From Flavobacteriales bacterium (GTDB taxonomy: Bacteria > Bacteroidota > Bacteroidia > Flavobacteriales > Flavobacteriaceae): a stretch of 64,000 nucleotides of DNA. Shown piece after piece: positions 44,661 to 53,610 of this stretch (position 1 is its first letter; every line of letters begins with the position of its first letter). The notes under the pieces are model-generated. The model made no database searches, had not been told where the DNA came from, and saw nothing but the letters and a program-made list of their open reading frames with translations. The translations under genes and the position numbers were made by a program. The DNA is taken from assembly GCA_020635875.1 (NCBI GenBank), contig JACJYY010000006.1, positions 186,001 to 250,000 on the forward strand, given 5' to 3'.

Positions 44661-44680
44661 AGTCCCATGAATATGGGACT
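44661..44680 (-). promoter_or_regulatory. Terminator-like hairpin at the 5' end of greA mRNA
   Basis: AGTCCCAT and ATGGGACT (8 perfect pairs, 4-base loop) are followed on the minus strand by TTTTTATTT. It lies 24 bases before the greA ATG. With the promoter box at 44695-44688 it would be at the very 5' end of the mRNA. Confidence 0.55.
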
Positions 44681-44687
44681 CGTTGTA

Positions 44688-44695
44688 CAAATGTA
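44688..44695 (-). promoter_or_regulatory. -7 box of greA
   Basis: On the minus strand TACATTTG (44695-44688) is a perfect TAnnTTTG. Transcription would start near 44682-44684, next to the hairpin. No clear -33 TTG was found. Confidence 0.55.
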
Positions 44696-44800
44696 TGAAT
44701 TTTTTGGCTTAATTATTTGCTTATTAGACGTTTTAATTCTGCGTATCTCCTAAATAATTTACTCCTCTATAATTTATTTGTATTTCTAAATAGCATGGTC

Positions 44801-44808
44801 TTACTTTG
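44801..44808 (+). promoter_or_regulatory. -7 box of the Rieske-like lipoprotein gene
   Basis: TTACTTTG is one base from TAnnTTTG. It covers an upstream in-frame TTG (44806), so translation more likely begins at the TTG 44833. Confidence 0.4.
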
Positions 44809-44832
44809 CCTTGCAATCAACAACTGGGTATT

Positions 44833-45255
44833 TTGAAAAAGAACTTTTTACTTTTAATCGTTAGTCTATTTTTCTTGGGATGTTCAAAAGACAAAATCAA
44901 TTATCAAAATCCTTACATCCCCAACTATCCTGTTAATTACGTTATCGACCTCAATCTCCCTCAATTCAGTCAACTACAATTTGCCAGCAATGCAAAGCTA
45001 ATTACGGACTTAAATGTTGGTGCCAATGGCATCATCGTTTTTAATACTGGGAGCGGTTATACTGCTTTTGACGCCAATTGTCCCAATCAATATATATCGG
45101 ATTGTTCGCAAATGTATCTCAAAGGCATTAAAGCAGTTTGCCCTTGTGATGAATTAGAGTACGATCTTTTTACAGGCTCAAATGCTGGACAACCATTATC
45201 TATGAAACCTTATAGAGTAGAAATTCAAGGCAATTTAATACTAATTAGAAATTAA
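44833..45255 (+). CDS. Lipoprotein with Rieske-like region lacking the histidine ligands
   Basis: From the TTG at 44833 the 140-residue product has a clean lipoprotein signal, MKKNFLLLIVSLFFLGC, with Cys17 lipidated. The mature domain resembles the Rieske fold in its last third: FDANCPNQY, then SDCSQMYLKG, VCPCDELEYDLFTG and KPYRVEIQGN. A true Rieske centre uses CxH and CxxH. Here the first pair is C-P-N and the second C-P-C-D, so a 2Fe-2S cluster of the usual type is not expected. Four cysteines remain and could form disulfides or bind zinc. Confidence 0.65.
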   Translation: MKKNFLLLIVSLFFLGCSKDKINYQNPYIPNYPVNYVIDLNLPQFSQLQFASNAKLITDLNVGANGIIVFNTGSGYTAFDANCPNQYISDCSQMYLKGIKAVCPCDELEYDLFTGSNAGQPLSMKPYRVEIQGNLILIRN

Positions 45256-45283
45256 CATTAAATCACCTTGAAGAACTACCTAG

Positions 45284-46486
45284 TTATTCAATGATAAGTT
45301 TTTTAGTATTTCTAGTTCCTTTTTGATTAACAAAGTAAACTCCTTTTGATAAGCTCTGCTGAACAAAAAACGAATTTTTAACATCGTAGGCTTTAAGTAA
45401 CGATCCTTGAGCATTAAACAATAAGACTTCTACAGGTTCTTCCGATGTAATAGTAAAACTTCCTGTACTTGGATTAGGTACAACATCAAATGAAATATGA
45501 TTAATTTCATAATCGCCTACACCCAAATTATCCGTCAATGGCATTCTAAATACACCTCCTTGTTCTGTACAAACAAACAAGTAATCCTTAACATAAGTAG
45601 CGCCAATTATTGCTCCTCCAGTCACATTATCCAAACTAACATCTTCGATAATACCTGTCATCATATTTATTTTTTTGGCTACACCATCCCCAAAGGCATA
45701 AGCAACAAATTTAGACAAATCAACTACCGAAGTATAATAATCTCCAGATGGAATAAACGGGTTAAATAAGTCATTCTCCTCGTTAAATGTATAAACCCCA
45801 TTTTCGGTAGTGACAAAAAAGCTATGATTATTAACTCTTTGACCAGAGGCAATTCCATTTAAAGATTTTGAAAAGGTTTTTCCGCTATCAACCGATTTAT
45901 ACATCCCATCGTTTGTCCCAGCATAAAGCGTCTCCGTGTCATCGTCATGTTCCACTAAATGTAGGGTATTAACCACTAGTGCGTCACCTGTTAAACCTCC
46001 TGACTTTGTCCAATTCATTTTATCTGGACTATAATAAACTCCATTATTGGTCGCTAAATAAAAAATTTCAGGATTTTCTTCATCAATCCAGTCATTAATT
46101 TGTTCAGCTGGCACAGGTATAAAGGACAACCTACTTGCTGTTAAACCACCTTCGCCTGAAATCGATTGGTAAATCCCTAACATTTGTTGACCACTTACTG
46201 AAAAATGATTACCTCCACCTGTTCCAGAAAAAGCCGTTAAACCTTCAAAATCATTTATTTTTTTTGTAGTTAACTTGGAATTATTCTTCCATTCTGCCCA
46301 ACTTTCTCCATTATCTATTGAAAAATAAACGCCATGACCATTAACAGCAGTAAATAGCGAATCTCTCACATTTGCAACTCCATTAGTTGTCAACCCTGGC
46401 AAGCCATTGTTTACGGCTGTCCATTGTGCCATCATAGTACTAGAAACCAATACTAACAGGCAAGTAATTAAGTTTGTTTTTTTCAT
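45284..46486 (-). CDS. Secreted BNR/Asp-box repeat protein with T9SS type A sorting domain
   Basis: The 400-residue protein has a signal peptide (MKKTNLITCLLVLVSSTMMA). A beta-propeller-like body follows, with Asp-box type repeats: YFSIDNGESWAEW, YYSPDKMNWTKSG and YKSVDSGKTFSK. The last 80 residues are a type IX secretion C-terminal domain: FDVVPNPSTGSFTI, then VEVLLFNAQGSLLKAYDV and KGVYFVNQKGTRNTKKLIIE. It is expected to be exported and anchored or released at the cell surface. The function of the propeller is unknown. Confidence 0.85.
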   Translation of the reverse strand: MKKTNLITCLLVLVSSTMMAQWTAVNNGLPGLTTNGVANVRDSLFTAVNGHGVYFSIDNGESWAEWKNNSKLTTKKINDFEGLTAFSGTGGGNHFSVSGQQMLGIYQSISGEGGLTASRLSFIPVPAEQINDWIDEENPEIFYLATNNGVYYSPDKMNWTKSGGLTGDALVVNTLHLVEHDDDTETLYAGTNDGMYKSVDSGKTFSKSLNGIASGQRVNNHSFFVTTENGVYTFNEENDLFNPFIPSGDYYTSVVDLSKFVAYAFGDGVAKKINMMTGIIEDVSLDNVTGGAIIGATYVKDYLFVCTEQGGVFRMPLTDNLGVGDYEINHISFDVVPNPSTGSFTITSEEPVEVLLFNAQGSLLKAYDVKNSFFVQQSLSKGVYFVNQKGTRNTKKLIIE

Positions 46487-46560
46487 AATTTCTATTTTTA
46501 AAGTTTACCAAATACTATTCTATAAAGCCAAAAAAAGATAACTCATCATCACCAATTAAC

Positions 46561-48168
46561 CTATTCTCCTTCTTGGTGTCCTGCTTTTAATAAGTCATTT
46601 ACCGTCTTCACTGGGTTAAATGTCCCTAAAGGCACTTGCACAAAAACAGTTAGCCAATTCGCCATTGCTCCATTCCAAAGCCCTGGTAGTTCATAGAACT
46701 TAAGATCTCTTCCTTTGTGATTTTTCTGCACGATAAATCCACTGTTAGGATCAATGAATTGGGTCAAATCAAACTTTTGTCCTTTGCTGTTTTTAGTCCC
46801 ACAAACTAAGTCAACAGGATTAAAATGAGTGGACGAAGCAAATATTTCCTTTTGCTCAAAATCCTTTAAATCAATCTGAGAAGACTCCACAATCTGCAAG
46901 GATCTACATCCCTTTTTGTTCAACACCCAAAACGGCCCCCCTCCTGGTTCTCCTTCATTCTTTACCATACCACAAACTCGAATAGGGCGATCAAGTATAT
47001 CGCGGATGTATTCTTTTTGAAAATCCTCTTTAAATTGATCAAAATATTCATGCACACAGATATTCAAATCTTCTCGCAAAAACACAACTACTTCTCTAAT
47101 CTTTTCAGCATCCATTTGACTTGAATCGATTAACTCAATGTATTTAAATATTCGATCTTGTAAGGCGATTAACACACCCGCCAAAGCCCTCTTGTATTTA
47201 ACCACTGTTTCTAGCTGTGCATTGGTAACATTATCTATATTTTTAATAAAAATAATATCCGCATCAATGCTGTTTAAATTCTCTATCAGCGCTCCATGTC
47301 CTCCTGGCCTAAACAACAAACTCCCATCTTCTAAACGGAAAGGTTTATTGTTCATATCAACAGCCAATGTGTCTGTCGATTGTTTTTGATTGGAATAAGT
47401 AATTTCAATCTTGATGTCAAACTCTTTTTCAATTTTCGGTTTTACCTCATCTACAATAGCATCAAAATAACCTTGATGAGCTTCTGAAATAGTAAAATGT
47501 ACCTCTGATTGTTTATTGGTACTTGCGTAGAGTGCCGCTTCTTTTAAATGTTCTTCAATAGGCGTAGCACTATGATCTCCATACTGGTGAAAAGGTAAAA
47601 CAGCTTTAGGTTTATTGATAAAATTGAACTCCTTGGACTCCATCATTTTTTTTACAAAATGATATACCCTTTTATTTCTTTTCCACTCTCCAAAATCCGG
47701 ATATTTTTGATAAAGACTATCCTTTATCGGTTGGTAAAACGGAAATTTCTCTAAACCCGCGATAAATACTTTAAACTCCTCGTCTTTATTCTTGTTGATA
47801 TATAAGTTTATGGTTTCCTTCTCGACATCAAAAGACCTTAAAAACTCACTCAAAAACTTAAACATCCGACTAGCTGCACCTGAAGCAGGCACGAACTTCA
47901 CCAATTTTTTATTGCCTTTTTGTTGCTCAAAAAAGAGTTCATAATCATCCACTTCTTTTGCTTTTAAGACTTTTATTCCATTGGATTTAACCGCAGCTTC
48001 AGCCAATTCGCTCTTTTTGATTCCTCTTTTAAAAAAAATCAATTGGGTCTCAATAGCTTTGGCACTAATACCTTGAGATGTTATTTGCTCAATATTAGCT
48101 GCTGTATAACTCACATCGTGGGCCTCAAAAACTTTCTCGATTTCGCTTTTTAGCAGTATCTCGTCCAT
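46561..48168 (-). CDS. DUF4301 family protein
   Basis: The 535-residue cytoplasmic protein matches DUF4301, found mainly in Bacteroidetes. Visible features are FVPASGAASRMFKFL, PKAVLPFHQYGDHSATPIEEH, LFRPGGHGALIENLN and GMVKNEGEPGGGPFWV. The pattern of PASGAASRM and GGHGAL suggests a sugar-nucleotide or nucleotidyltransferase-like fold, but no activity is established to my knowledge. It is monocistronic as far as can be seen. Confidence 0.85.
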   Translation of the reverse strand: MDEILLKSEIEKVFEAHDVSYTAANIEQITSQGISAKAIETQLIFFKRGIKKSELAEAAVKSNGIKVLKAKEVDDYELFFEQQKGNKKLVKFVPASGAASRMFKFLSEFLRSFDVEKETINLYINKNKDEEFKVFIAGLEKFPFYQPIKDSLYQKYPDFGEWKRNKRVYHFVKKMMESKEFNFINKPKAVLPFHQYGDHSATPIEEHLKEAALYASTNKQSEVHFTISEAHQGYFDAIVDEVKPKIEKEFDIKIEITYSNQKQSTDTLAVDMNNKPFRLEDGSLLFRPGGHGALIENLNSIDADIIFIKNIDNVTNAQLETVVKYKRALAGVLIALQDRIFKYIELIDSSQMDAEKIREVVVFLREDLNICVHEYFDQFKEDFQKEYIRDILDRPIRVCGMVKNEGEPGGGPFWVLNKKGCRSLQIVESSQIDLKDFEQKEIFASSTHFNPVDLVCGTKNSKGQKFDLTQFIDPNSGFIVQKNHKGRDLKFYELPGLWNGAMANWLTVFVQVPLGTFNPVKTVNDLLKAGHQEGE

Positions 48169-48248
48169 AGTCTATTTATATTATTGGGTATGTGAAGTCT
48201 AATAACCTTAAAAATAGTAATAATTACTAATACTCGTTAAACCTTCGG

Positions 48249-48971
48249 CTAATTCTGGTCAAAAAAACCTGCATTTTCTTCAAATGCCGTTCCTACTACC
48301 ACCATTGTTGCTCCTGCAGCATACATTTTTTGTATCGTTTCGTTGTCTCTAATTCCTCCTCCCACTAGTATTGGAATGCCTACTGCGCTCGAAACCGCCG
48401 AGACCAAATCTAGAGGAACGGAGAATTTGGCACCACTACCTCCTTCGAGATATATAGCTTGCATACCTAACATTTCAGAAGCCAACGCGGTGGCCACAGC
48501 TATATCTGTTTTATTTCTTGGAATAGGTTGAGTATTGCTGATGTAAGAAACGGATGTAGGCGCTCCGCTTTCAATTAGCATATACCCCGTAGCAATGGTT
48601 TCTATACCCATACCCTTTATAATTGGAGCCGCCTGAACATGTTGTCCAATAAGGTATTCTGGATTTCTTCCAGACACTAAAGTCAAAAAAAGCATCGCGT
48701 CTACTTCTTTTGTTACTTGAGAAACATTTCCTGGAAACAACACTACAGGAAGGTTTGATATTGATTTAATCTTTCTAACTGTTTCTTCCAACTGATACGT
48801 GGACAATAAACTGCCTCCAATCATTATATGAGTAACAGGACTCTCCGCAGTTTTGTTAAGTAATTGTGCTAGGTCTTGTAACTGAACTTTATCGGGATCA
48901 ATTAACAAAGCAAGCAATTGTTTACCTTCTTGCTTAGCGCGAAAGATTTCTGAGTAAACGCTATGTATCAT
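48249..48971 (-). CDS. Geranylgeranylglyceryl/heptaprenylglyceryl phosphate synthase family protein
   Basis: This TIM-barrel prenyltransferase joins a polyprenyl diphosphate to sn-glycerol-1-phosphate, the first step of archaeal-type ether lipids. The 240-residue protein has LLALLIDPDK at the start, IMIGGSL, LFPGNVSQV, the substrate motif YLEGGSGAKFSVP and the phosphate-binding end PILVGGGIRDNE and VVVGTAFEEN. Members are common in the Bacteroidetes. It overlaps the phosphopantetheinyl transferase gene by 4 bases. A UbiA-type transferase for the next step is at 56235. Confidence 0.9.
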   Translation of the reverse strand: MIHSVYSEIFRAKQEGKQLLALLIDPDKVQLQDLAQLLNKTAESPVTHIMIGGSLLSTYQLEETVRKIKSISNLPVVLFPGNVSQVTKEVDAMLFLTLVSGRNPEYLIGQHVQAAPIIKGMGIETIATGYMLIESGAPTSVSYISNTQPIPRNKTDIAVATALASEMLGMQAIYLEGGSGAKFSVPLDLVSAVSSAVGIPILVGGGIRDNETIQKMYAAGATMVVVGTAFEENAGFFDQN

Positions 48972-49594
48972 GCCACAATATAAGCCATTACAAATGATTC
49001 TACAATTTCGAAATGACTCTCAAACGTACGTGACTCATCTTGTAAAGAAATTACCACGTCCACCTTATCTTGGTTAATGCGAAAAGATGTAACCTCAATG
49101 TTTTGTTTAAAACTGACATTAGGAAGACCTAATAATTTATAGGCAGCCTCTTTGATACACCACACGATAGTTAGTTTCAGAATTTCTTCTTCCTCTGTTT
49201 GTGGATTTAAATCTTCTTTTTTATGTAAAAACTTATCTGCAATTCTAATAATTTTTGTCCGTTGTTTTTCAACATCAATACCACAAGGCTTATCAGCAAT
49301 TAACAGCGCCACAAATTCAAATGAATGGGTTATCGACAAATGATGATCGTCTAACAAATAGGGCTTACCATCACTTTCATAATACATATCATAATCTGTA
49401 TATCCTGCTTCCTGCAACAGCATACGAACGGCCAAAAAAGCTTTTTGATGTGCATGAGACTTCATGCCCTGAAGACGAAATTCACTTTCTTCGGTCAACG
49501 AAACATGATCATACAAATACTCAAATGTTTCCTCGACTTTCCAAACCCAAAGTTGAGTAGTGTCATTGACTTTTTTTGATTTATACAGTCCCAT
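48968..49594 (-). CDS. 4'-phosphopantetheinyl transferase superfamily protein
   Basis: The enzyme moves the phosphopantetheine arm from CoA to carrier proteins. The 208-residue protein is of the Sfp type (pseudo-dimer). Key motifs are YLLDDHHLSITHSFEFVA, the magnesium-binding CGIDVEKQR, and VWCIKEAAYKLLG. Its target could be a fatty-acid or a secondary-metabolite carrier protein. It is upstream of, and overlaps, the GGGP synthase gene. Confidence 0.88.
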   Translation of the reverse strand: MGLYKSKKVNDTTQLWVWKVEETFEYLYDHVSLTEESEFRLQGMKSHAHQKAFLAVRMLLQEAGYTDYDMYYESDGKPYLLDDHHLSITHSFEFVALLIADKPCGIDVEKQRTKIIRIADKFLHKKEDLNPQTEEEEILKLTIVWCIKEAAYKLLGLPNVSFKQNIEVTSFRINQDKVDVVISLQDESRTFESHFEIVESFVMAYIVA

Positions 49595-49629
49595 TTTTAG
49601 CAGAAAAACATTCTTTTTTGTGATAATAC

Positions 49630-49670
49630 TACGTGGATTTGCTTCATAAATTTAATAATTTTACCACGTA
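49630..49670. promoter_or_regulatory. Inverted repeat in the nadE / phosphopantetheinyl transferase divergent region
   Basis: TACGTGG (49630-49636) and CCACGTA (49664-49670) are exact complements separated by 27 bases of AT-rich DNA. The position between two divergent genes would fit a paired operator, but no regulator is known. Confidence 0.3.
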
Positions 49671-49719
49671 ATTTTTCTAACACAGCAAATATACATTGCT
49701 CCCGTCAAAAACAACGATT

Positions 49720-50532
49720 ATGATTCCTAAAAAATCCAACTTTCAGGCCGATAAAATAAATGAATACATCGTCAACTGGCTTACAGCATACGCAAAAAAA
49801 GCTGGAGTTAAGGGTTTTGTAGTTGGTATTTCTGGAGGAATCGACTCTGCCGTAACCTCTACACTATGTGCACAAACAGGATTAACTACACTCTGCGTAG
49901 AAATGCCCATCCATCAGGCACCTAGTCATGTGAGTCGAGCATGGGAGCACATCAATCAATTAAAAGAGCGTTTTCCTAATGTATCTGGTGTAACAGTTGA
50001 CCTTACAGAAACATTCGAAACATTCAAAAAAGCAGTACCCACTTCGGAAAACGAAACTAAACTCAACCTTTCTTTGGCCAACACAAGAGCCCGATTACGC
50101 ATGACTACATTATACTACTTAGGAGGCATCAATGGATTATTAGTAGCAGGAACAGGAAACAAAGTGGAAGATTTTGGGGTAGGATTTTATACTAAATACG
50201 GTGATGGTGGTGTTGACTTAAGCCCTATTGCAGATTTAGTAAAGTCTGAGGTATATGCTTTAGCTGCCTTTTTAAACGTTCCTGAATCCATACAAAAAGC
50301 TGCTCCAACCGACGGACTATTTGGCGACAGCCGTACAGACGAAGATCAAATTGGAGCTTCATACAATGAATTAGAATGGGCTATGAATGCAGCCGAAAAC
50401 CATAAAACAAGCGCTGATTTTGTAGGCAGAGAAAAAGAAGTTTTTGACATTTACAAAAGACTCAATAACGCCAATAAACACAAAATGAATCCGATTCCTG
50501 TTTGTGAAATTCCTGTTGAATGGAAAGGCTAA
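49720..50532 (+). CDS. nadE: NH3-dependent NAD synthetase
   Basis: NadE converts deamido-NAD to NAD using ammonia and ATP. The ATG at 49720 gives 270 residues, the usual size for the form without a glutaminase domain. The P-loop is SGGIDSAVT near residue 40. GTGNKVEDFGVGFYTKYGDGGVDLSP and the DGLFGDSRTDEDQIG loop are conserved NadE features. The TTG-initiated upstream extension is unsupported. It is convergent with dnaG, with a 4-base overlap of stops. Confidence 0.95.
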   Translation: MIPKKSNFQADKINEYIVNWLTAYAKKAGVKGFVVGISGGIDSAVTSTLCAQTGLTTLCVEMPIHQAPSHVSRAWEHINQLKERFPNVSGVTVDLTETFETFKKAVPTSENETKLNLSLANTRARLRMTTLYYLGGINGLLVAGTGNKVEDFGVGFYTKYGDGGVDLSPIADLVKSEVYALAAFLNVPESIQKAAPTDGLFGDSRTDEDQIGASYNELEWAMNAAENHKTSADFVGREKEVFDIYKRLNNANKHKMNPIPVCEIPVEWKG

Positions 50533-52499
50533 AAACGACTCAACACGCGTCCTAATTGTTCAGAGAATCGCCTAATCAGCGTACTGTAATCTTTGACGTC
50601 TTGTAAAATCTGAGCATTATCTGCATCGGGCTCGTTGGATACTTTGGTAATTAACGACTTGACTAATTTATCTACCAGATACCATCTTAACGTCAGTATG
50701 GTTTCTGTCACGTTTTGCGCCACAGATTCGGTTTTCTGTTTTACAACTATTTTTTGTTCTTCCCACTTATGGAGGCTATCTCTATCGTCTAACATCAATA
50801 TATCCACCACCTCTTGATGTAGCTCTTGCGGCAATTGACTTAAAAAGGCATCGGTTTTAAACTCATCATTTTGCTGATAATAGGTCATTAAACTTTGATA
50901 CACTTTCCTAAAATTTGGATTTGAAAACTCAATCTCATCATCTTGCAAATCCATAAAAATTCGATCATATACTTTGAAGGTATTCCACTCAGAGAACATC
51001 ACGAGTTCGCCCTCTTCATTGGCCTTCATCATTACATCCTCAAATTCTTCTTCTCGATTTCCATACAACAACAAAAGCTCAATAATCTTTCGCTCTATTA
51101 TCAATAAGGAATCTACTCTTGCCACTGGAGCCTGCTCTTCTTTAACCACCTGCATTACAGGTAATTCTACAGCGTTTTCCCTTGCCTCCTTAGCACGCCC
51201 TTTGTTGAGTTGCTGAGCTAAAGTATTGAACAACACTTCTTCTGAAATGGCCATTATTTTGGCACATTCCTGAATATATACTTCGCGTTGAATACGATCC
51301 GGTATCTTTGCGATACTTACCACCATGTCACGTATCGTATCCGCTTTCTTTATAGGATCATTAGCTGCGTCGTCAACTAATAGTGATGCCTTAAATTGGA
51401 TAAAATCCTTTGCATTATCATGGAGATAGGTTTCTAGCTCATCTTGGGAACGGGAACGAGCAAAACTATCAGGATCTTCACCATCTGGGAAGGCACATAC
51501 TTTAACATTCATACCTTCTTCCAAAATCAAATCAATCCCCCTTAATGATGCTCTTAATCCTGCCGCATCTCCATCAAATAATACCGTTACATTTTTTGTC
51601 AAACGACTAATCAACCGTATCTGATCGGGTGTCAAAGCAGTACCCGAAGAGGACACTACATTTTCTACTCCTGACTGATTAAACTGAATGACGTCGGTAT
51701 AACCTTCAACCAAATAACAATTATCATTTTTGGCTATAGCCTGCTTGGCTTGATACAAACCATACAGAATTTTACTTTTATGATATACGGGGCTTTCCGG
51801 TGAATTAAGATACTTAGCTGCTTTTTTATCCGCGTTTAATATCCTCCCTCCAAAACCTAATACCCTTCCAGAAACACTTACGATAGGAAACATTACACGC
51901 CCCTTAAATCGATCAAACTGTTTCTGTTCTTTGACAATGGTAAGTCCTGTTTTCTCTAAAAAATCTAATTGATAACCTTTCCCTAAAGCCTCTTTGGTAA
52001 AAGCCTCCCACTGGTCTGGAGAATAGCCTAGTCCAAATTTTTTAATGGTTTCTTGAGTAAATCCTCTTTCTTTAAAATAGGTCAATCCAATAGCCTTTCC
52101 TTCTTCGGTGTTAAATAACACATCCTGAAAATATTTGTTGGCAAACTCGGACACTAAATACAAACTCTCCCGCTCATCAGTAGCCGCCTTGTCTTGATCA
52201 GATGGCGTGGTCTCTTCAATTTCAATATGATATTTTTTGGCCAAATGCCGTATCGCTTCTGGATAGGTAAAATGCTCATATTCCATCAAAAAAGCAATAG
52301 CATTACCTCCTTTACCAGAACTAAAATCCTTCCAAATTTGTTTTACGGGAGACACCATAAAAGACGGTGTGCGCTCATCAGAAAAAGGGCTTAAACCTTT
52401 TAAGTTACTACCTGATTTTTTTAACTGAACATAGTCTGATATGACCTCCTCTACACGGGCAGCATCGTATACCTTATCAATAGTATCCTTTGAAATCAT
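50529..52499 (-). CDS. dnaG: DNA primase DnaG with degenerate zinc-binding domain
   Basis: DnaG makes RNA primers for replication. The 656-residue protein has the expected layout: N-terminal domain, RNA polymerase core with TOPRIM (YLVEGYTDVIQF, FDGDAAGLRA) and a helicase-binding C-terminus. In the first domain the usual zinc ligands are gone: CPFH reads SPFS (residues 37-40) and CFGCG reads FSSGKGG (59-65). TPSFMVSP next to it is kept. The same loss is seen in other flavobacterial primases I recall. It follows the prenyl synthase gene by 17 bases and is probably co-transcribed. Confidence 0.93.
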   Translation of the reverse strand: MISKDTIDKVYDAARVEEVISDYVQLKKSGSNLKGLSPFSDERTPSFMVSPVKQIWKDFSSGKGGNAIAFLMEYEHFTYPEAIRHLAKKYHIEIEETTPSDQDKAATDERESLYLVSEFANKYFQDVLFNTEEGKAIGLTYFKERGFTQETIKKFGLGYSPDQWEAFTKEALGKGYQLDFLEKTGLTIVKEQKQFDRFKGRVMFPIVSVSGRVLGFGGRILNADKKAAKYLNSPESPVYHKSKILYGLYQAKQAIAKNDNCYLVEGYTDVIQFNQSGVENVVSSSGTALTPDQIRLISRLTKNVTVLFDGDAAGLRASLRGIDLILEEGMNVKVCAFPDGEDPDSFARSRSQDELETYLHDNAKDFIQFKASLLVDDAANDPIKKADTIRDMVVSIAKIPDRIQREVYIQECAKIMAISEEVLFNTLAQQLNKGRAKEARENAVELPVMQVVKEEQAPVARVDSLLIIERKIIELLLLYGNREEEFEDVMMKANEEGELVMFSEWNTFKVYDRIFMDLQDDEIEFSNPNFRKVYQSLMTYYQQNDEFKTDAFLSQLPQELHQEVVDILMLDDRDSLHKWEEQKIVVKQKTESVAQNVTETILTLRWYLVDKLVKSLITKVSNEPDADNAQILQDVKDYSTLIRRFSEQLGRVLSRF

Positions 52500-52516
52500 A
52501 ACTCAGACAAAATGTA

Positions 52517-53494
52517 TTATTTTTTACGTTCAATCACGTAATTGACCATCAACTCTAATGAGTTTTTGTATGGCGAGTCGGGATATTTACCCAGTAAAGA
52601 TAGTGCTTCTTGCTGATAATGAATCATTTGCTCTTCGGCGTAAGCTAATCCTCCATTTTCTTTTACAAAAGATATTACCTCTTTTACTCTCTTCTTGTCT
52701 TTGTTATGGTTTTTAATAGAATTAATCAACCATTTTTTATCTTGAGGATTGGCATTATTAAGCACATGAATGAGAGGCAAGGTCATTTTTTGTTCCTTGA
52801 TATCTATTCCTGTTGGTTTACCAATAGCATCATCTGTGTAATCAAACAAATCATCTTTGATTTGAAAGGCAATCCCTATCAATTCCCCAAAACGGTGCAT
52901 AATCTCCACCTCTTCGTCGTTATCCGAAACTGACTTAGCCCCTAAAGCGCAACAAGCCGCAATCAGGGTCGCTGTCTTTTGTCGAATGATTTCAAAATAA
53001 ACGTCTTCTGTAATATCTAAACGTCTGGCTTTTTCGATTTGCAACAACTCTCCTTCGCTCATCTCTCTAACCGCTACTGAAATAATCTTTAGCAAATCAA
53101 AATCATTATTATCTATAGACAGCAACAAGCCTTTGGACAACAAATAATCTCCTACTAGTACGGCAATTTTATTTTTCCAAAGTGCATTAATCGAGAAAAA
53201 ACCACGCCGACGATTACTATCATCTACCACATCGTCATGTACCAAAGTAGCGGTATGAATCAACTCAATTACAGATGCCCCTCTGTAGGTTCGTTCATTA
53301 ATTTTTCCGTCGGAAAGCATTTTTGCGGTCAAAAAAACAAACATCGGACGCATTTGCTTCCCTTTACTATTCACTATGTAATACGTAATGCGGTTGAGCA
53401 ACGCCACCTTTGAAGACATGGATTCATGGAACTTTTTTTCAAAAAGTTGCATTTCCTCCCGAATCGGTTGTTTTATTTGTTCGACTATTTTCAT
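52517..53494 (-). CDS. Trans-polyprenyl diphosphate synthase
   Basis: The enzyme extends allylic diphosphates with isopentenyl diphosphate to make long isoprenoid chains for quinones or ether lipids. The 325-residue protein has the first Asp-rich motif VHDDVVDDSNRRRG (DDxxxD) and the second FQIKDDLFDYTDD. GKQMRP near residue 50 binds the substrate diphosphate. The ATG at 53494 is used because the TTG three codons upstream lies in the promoter box. Chain length cannot be predicted by eye; octaprenyl is common. Confidence 0.9.
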   Translation of the reverse strand: MKIVEQIKQPIREEMQLFEKKFHESMSSKVALLNRITYYIVNSKGKQMRPMFVFLTAKMLSDGKINERTYRGASVIELIHTATLVHDDVVDDSNRRRGFFSINALWKNKIAVLVGDYLLSKGLLLSIDNNDFDLLKIISVAVREMSEGELLQIEKARRLDITEDVYFEIIRQKTATLIAACCALGAKSVSDNDEEVEIMHRFGELIGIAFQIKDDLFDYTDDAIGKPTGIDIKEQKMTLPLIHVLNNANPQDKKWLINSIKNHNKDKKRVKEVISFVKENGGLAYAEEQMIHYQQEALSLLGKYPDSPYKNSLELMVNYVIERKK

Positions 53495-53500
53495 GGTTGT

Positions 53501-53531
53501 CAAATATAGAGATTAGTCCGTGATTTATCAA
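53501..53531 (-). promoter_or_regulatory. Promoter of the prenyl synthase-dnaG unit, nearly leaderless
   Basis: On the minus strand TTG (53531-53529), a 20-base spacer and TATATTTG (53508-53501) fit the consensus well. The ATG at 53494 is only 6 bases after the box, so the transcript would have almost no 5' leader. Confidence 0.65.
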
Positions 53532-53563
53532 TGTAAATCAAAGCGTAATTAATTTAAAAACAG

Positions 53564-53571
53564 TATATTTG
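53564..53571 (+). promoter_or_regulatory. -7 box of the lipoprotein gene at 53611
   Basis: TATATTTG is a perfect box, 39 bases before the ATG. No TTG is seen at the usual -33 distance. Confidence 0.5.
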
Positions 53572-53610
53572 GAGTTAGCATAAAATCAACCTTTTAATTT
53601 ATTTCAAAAA

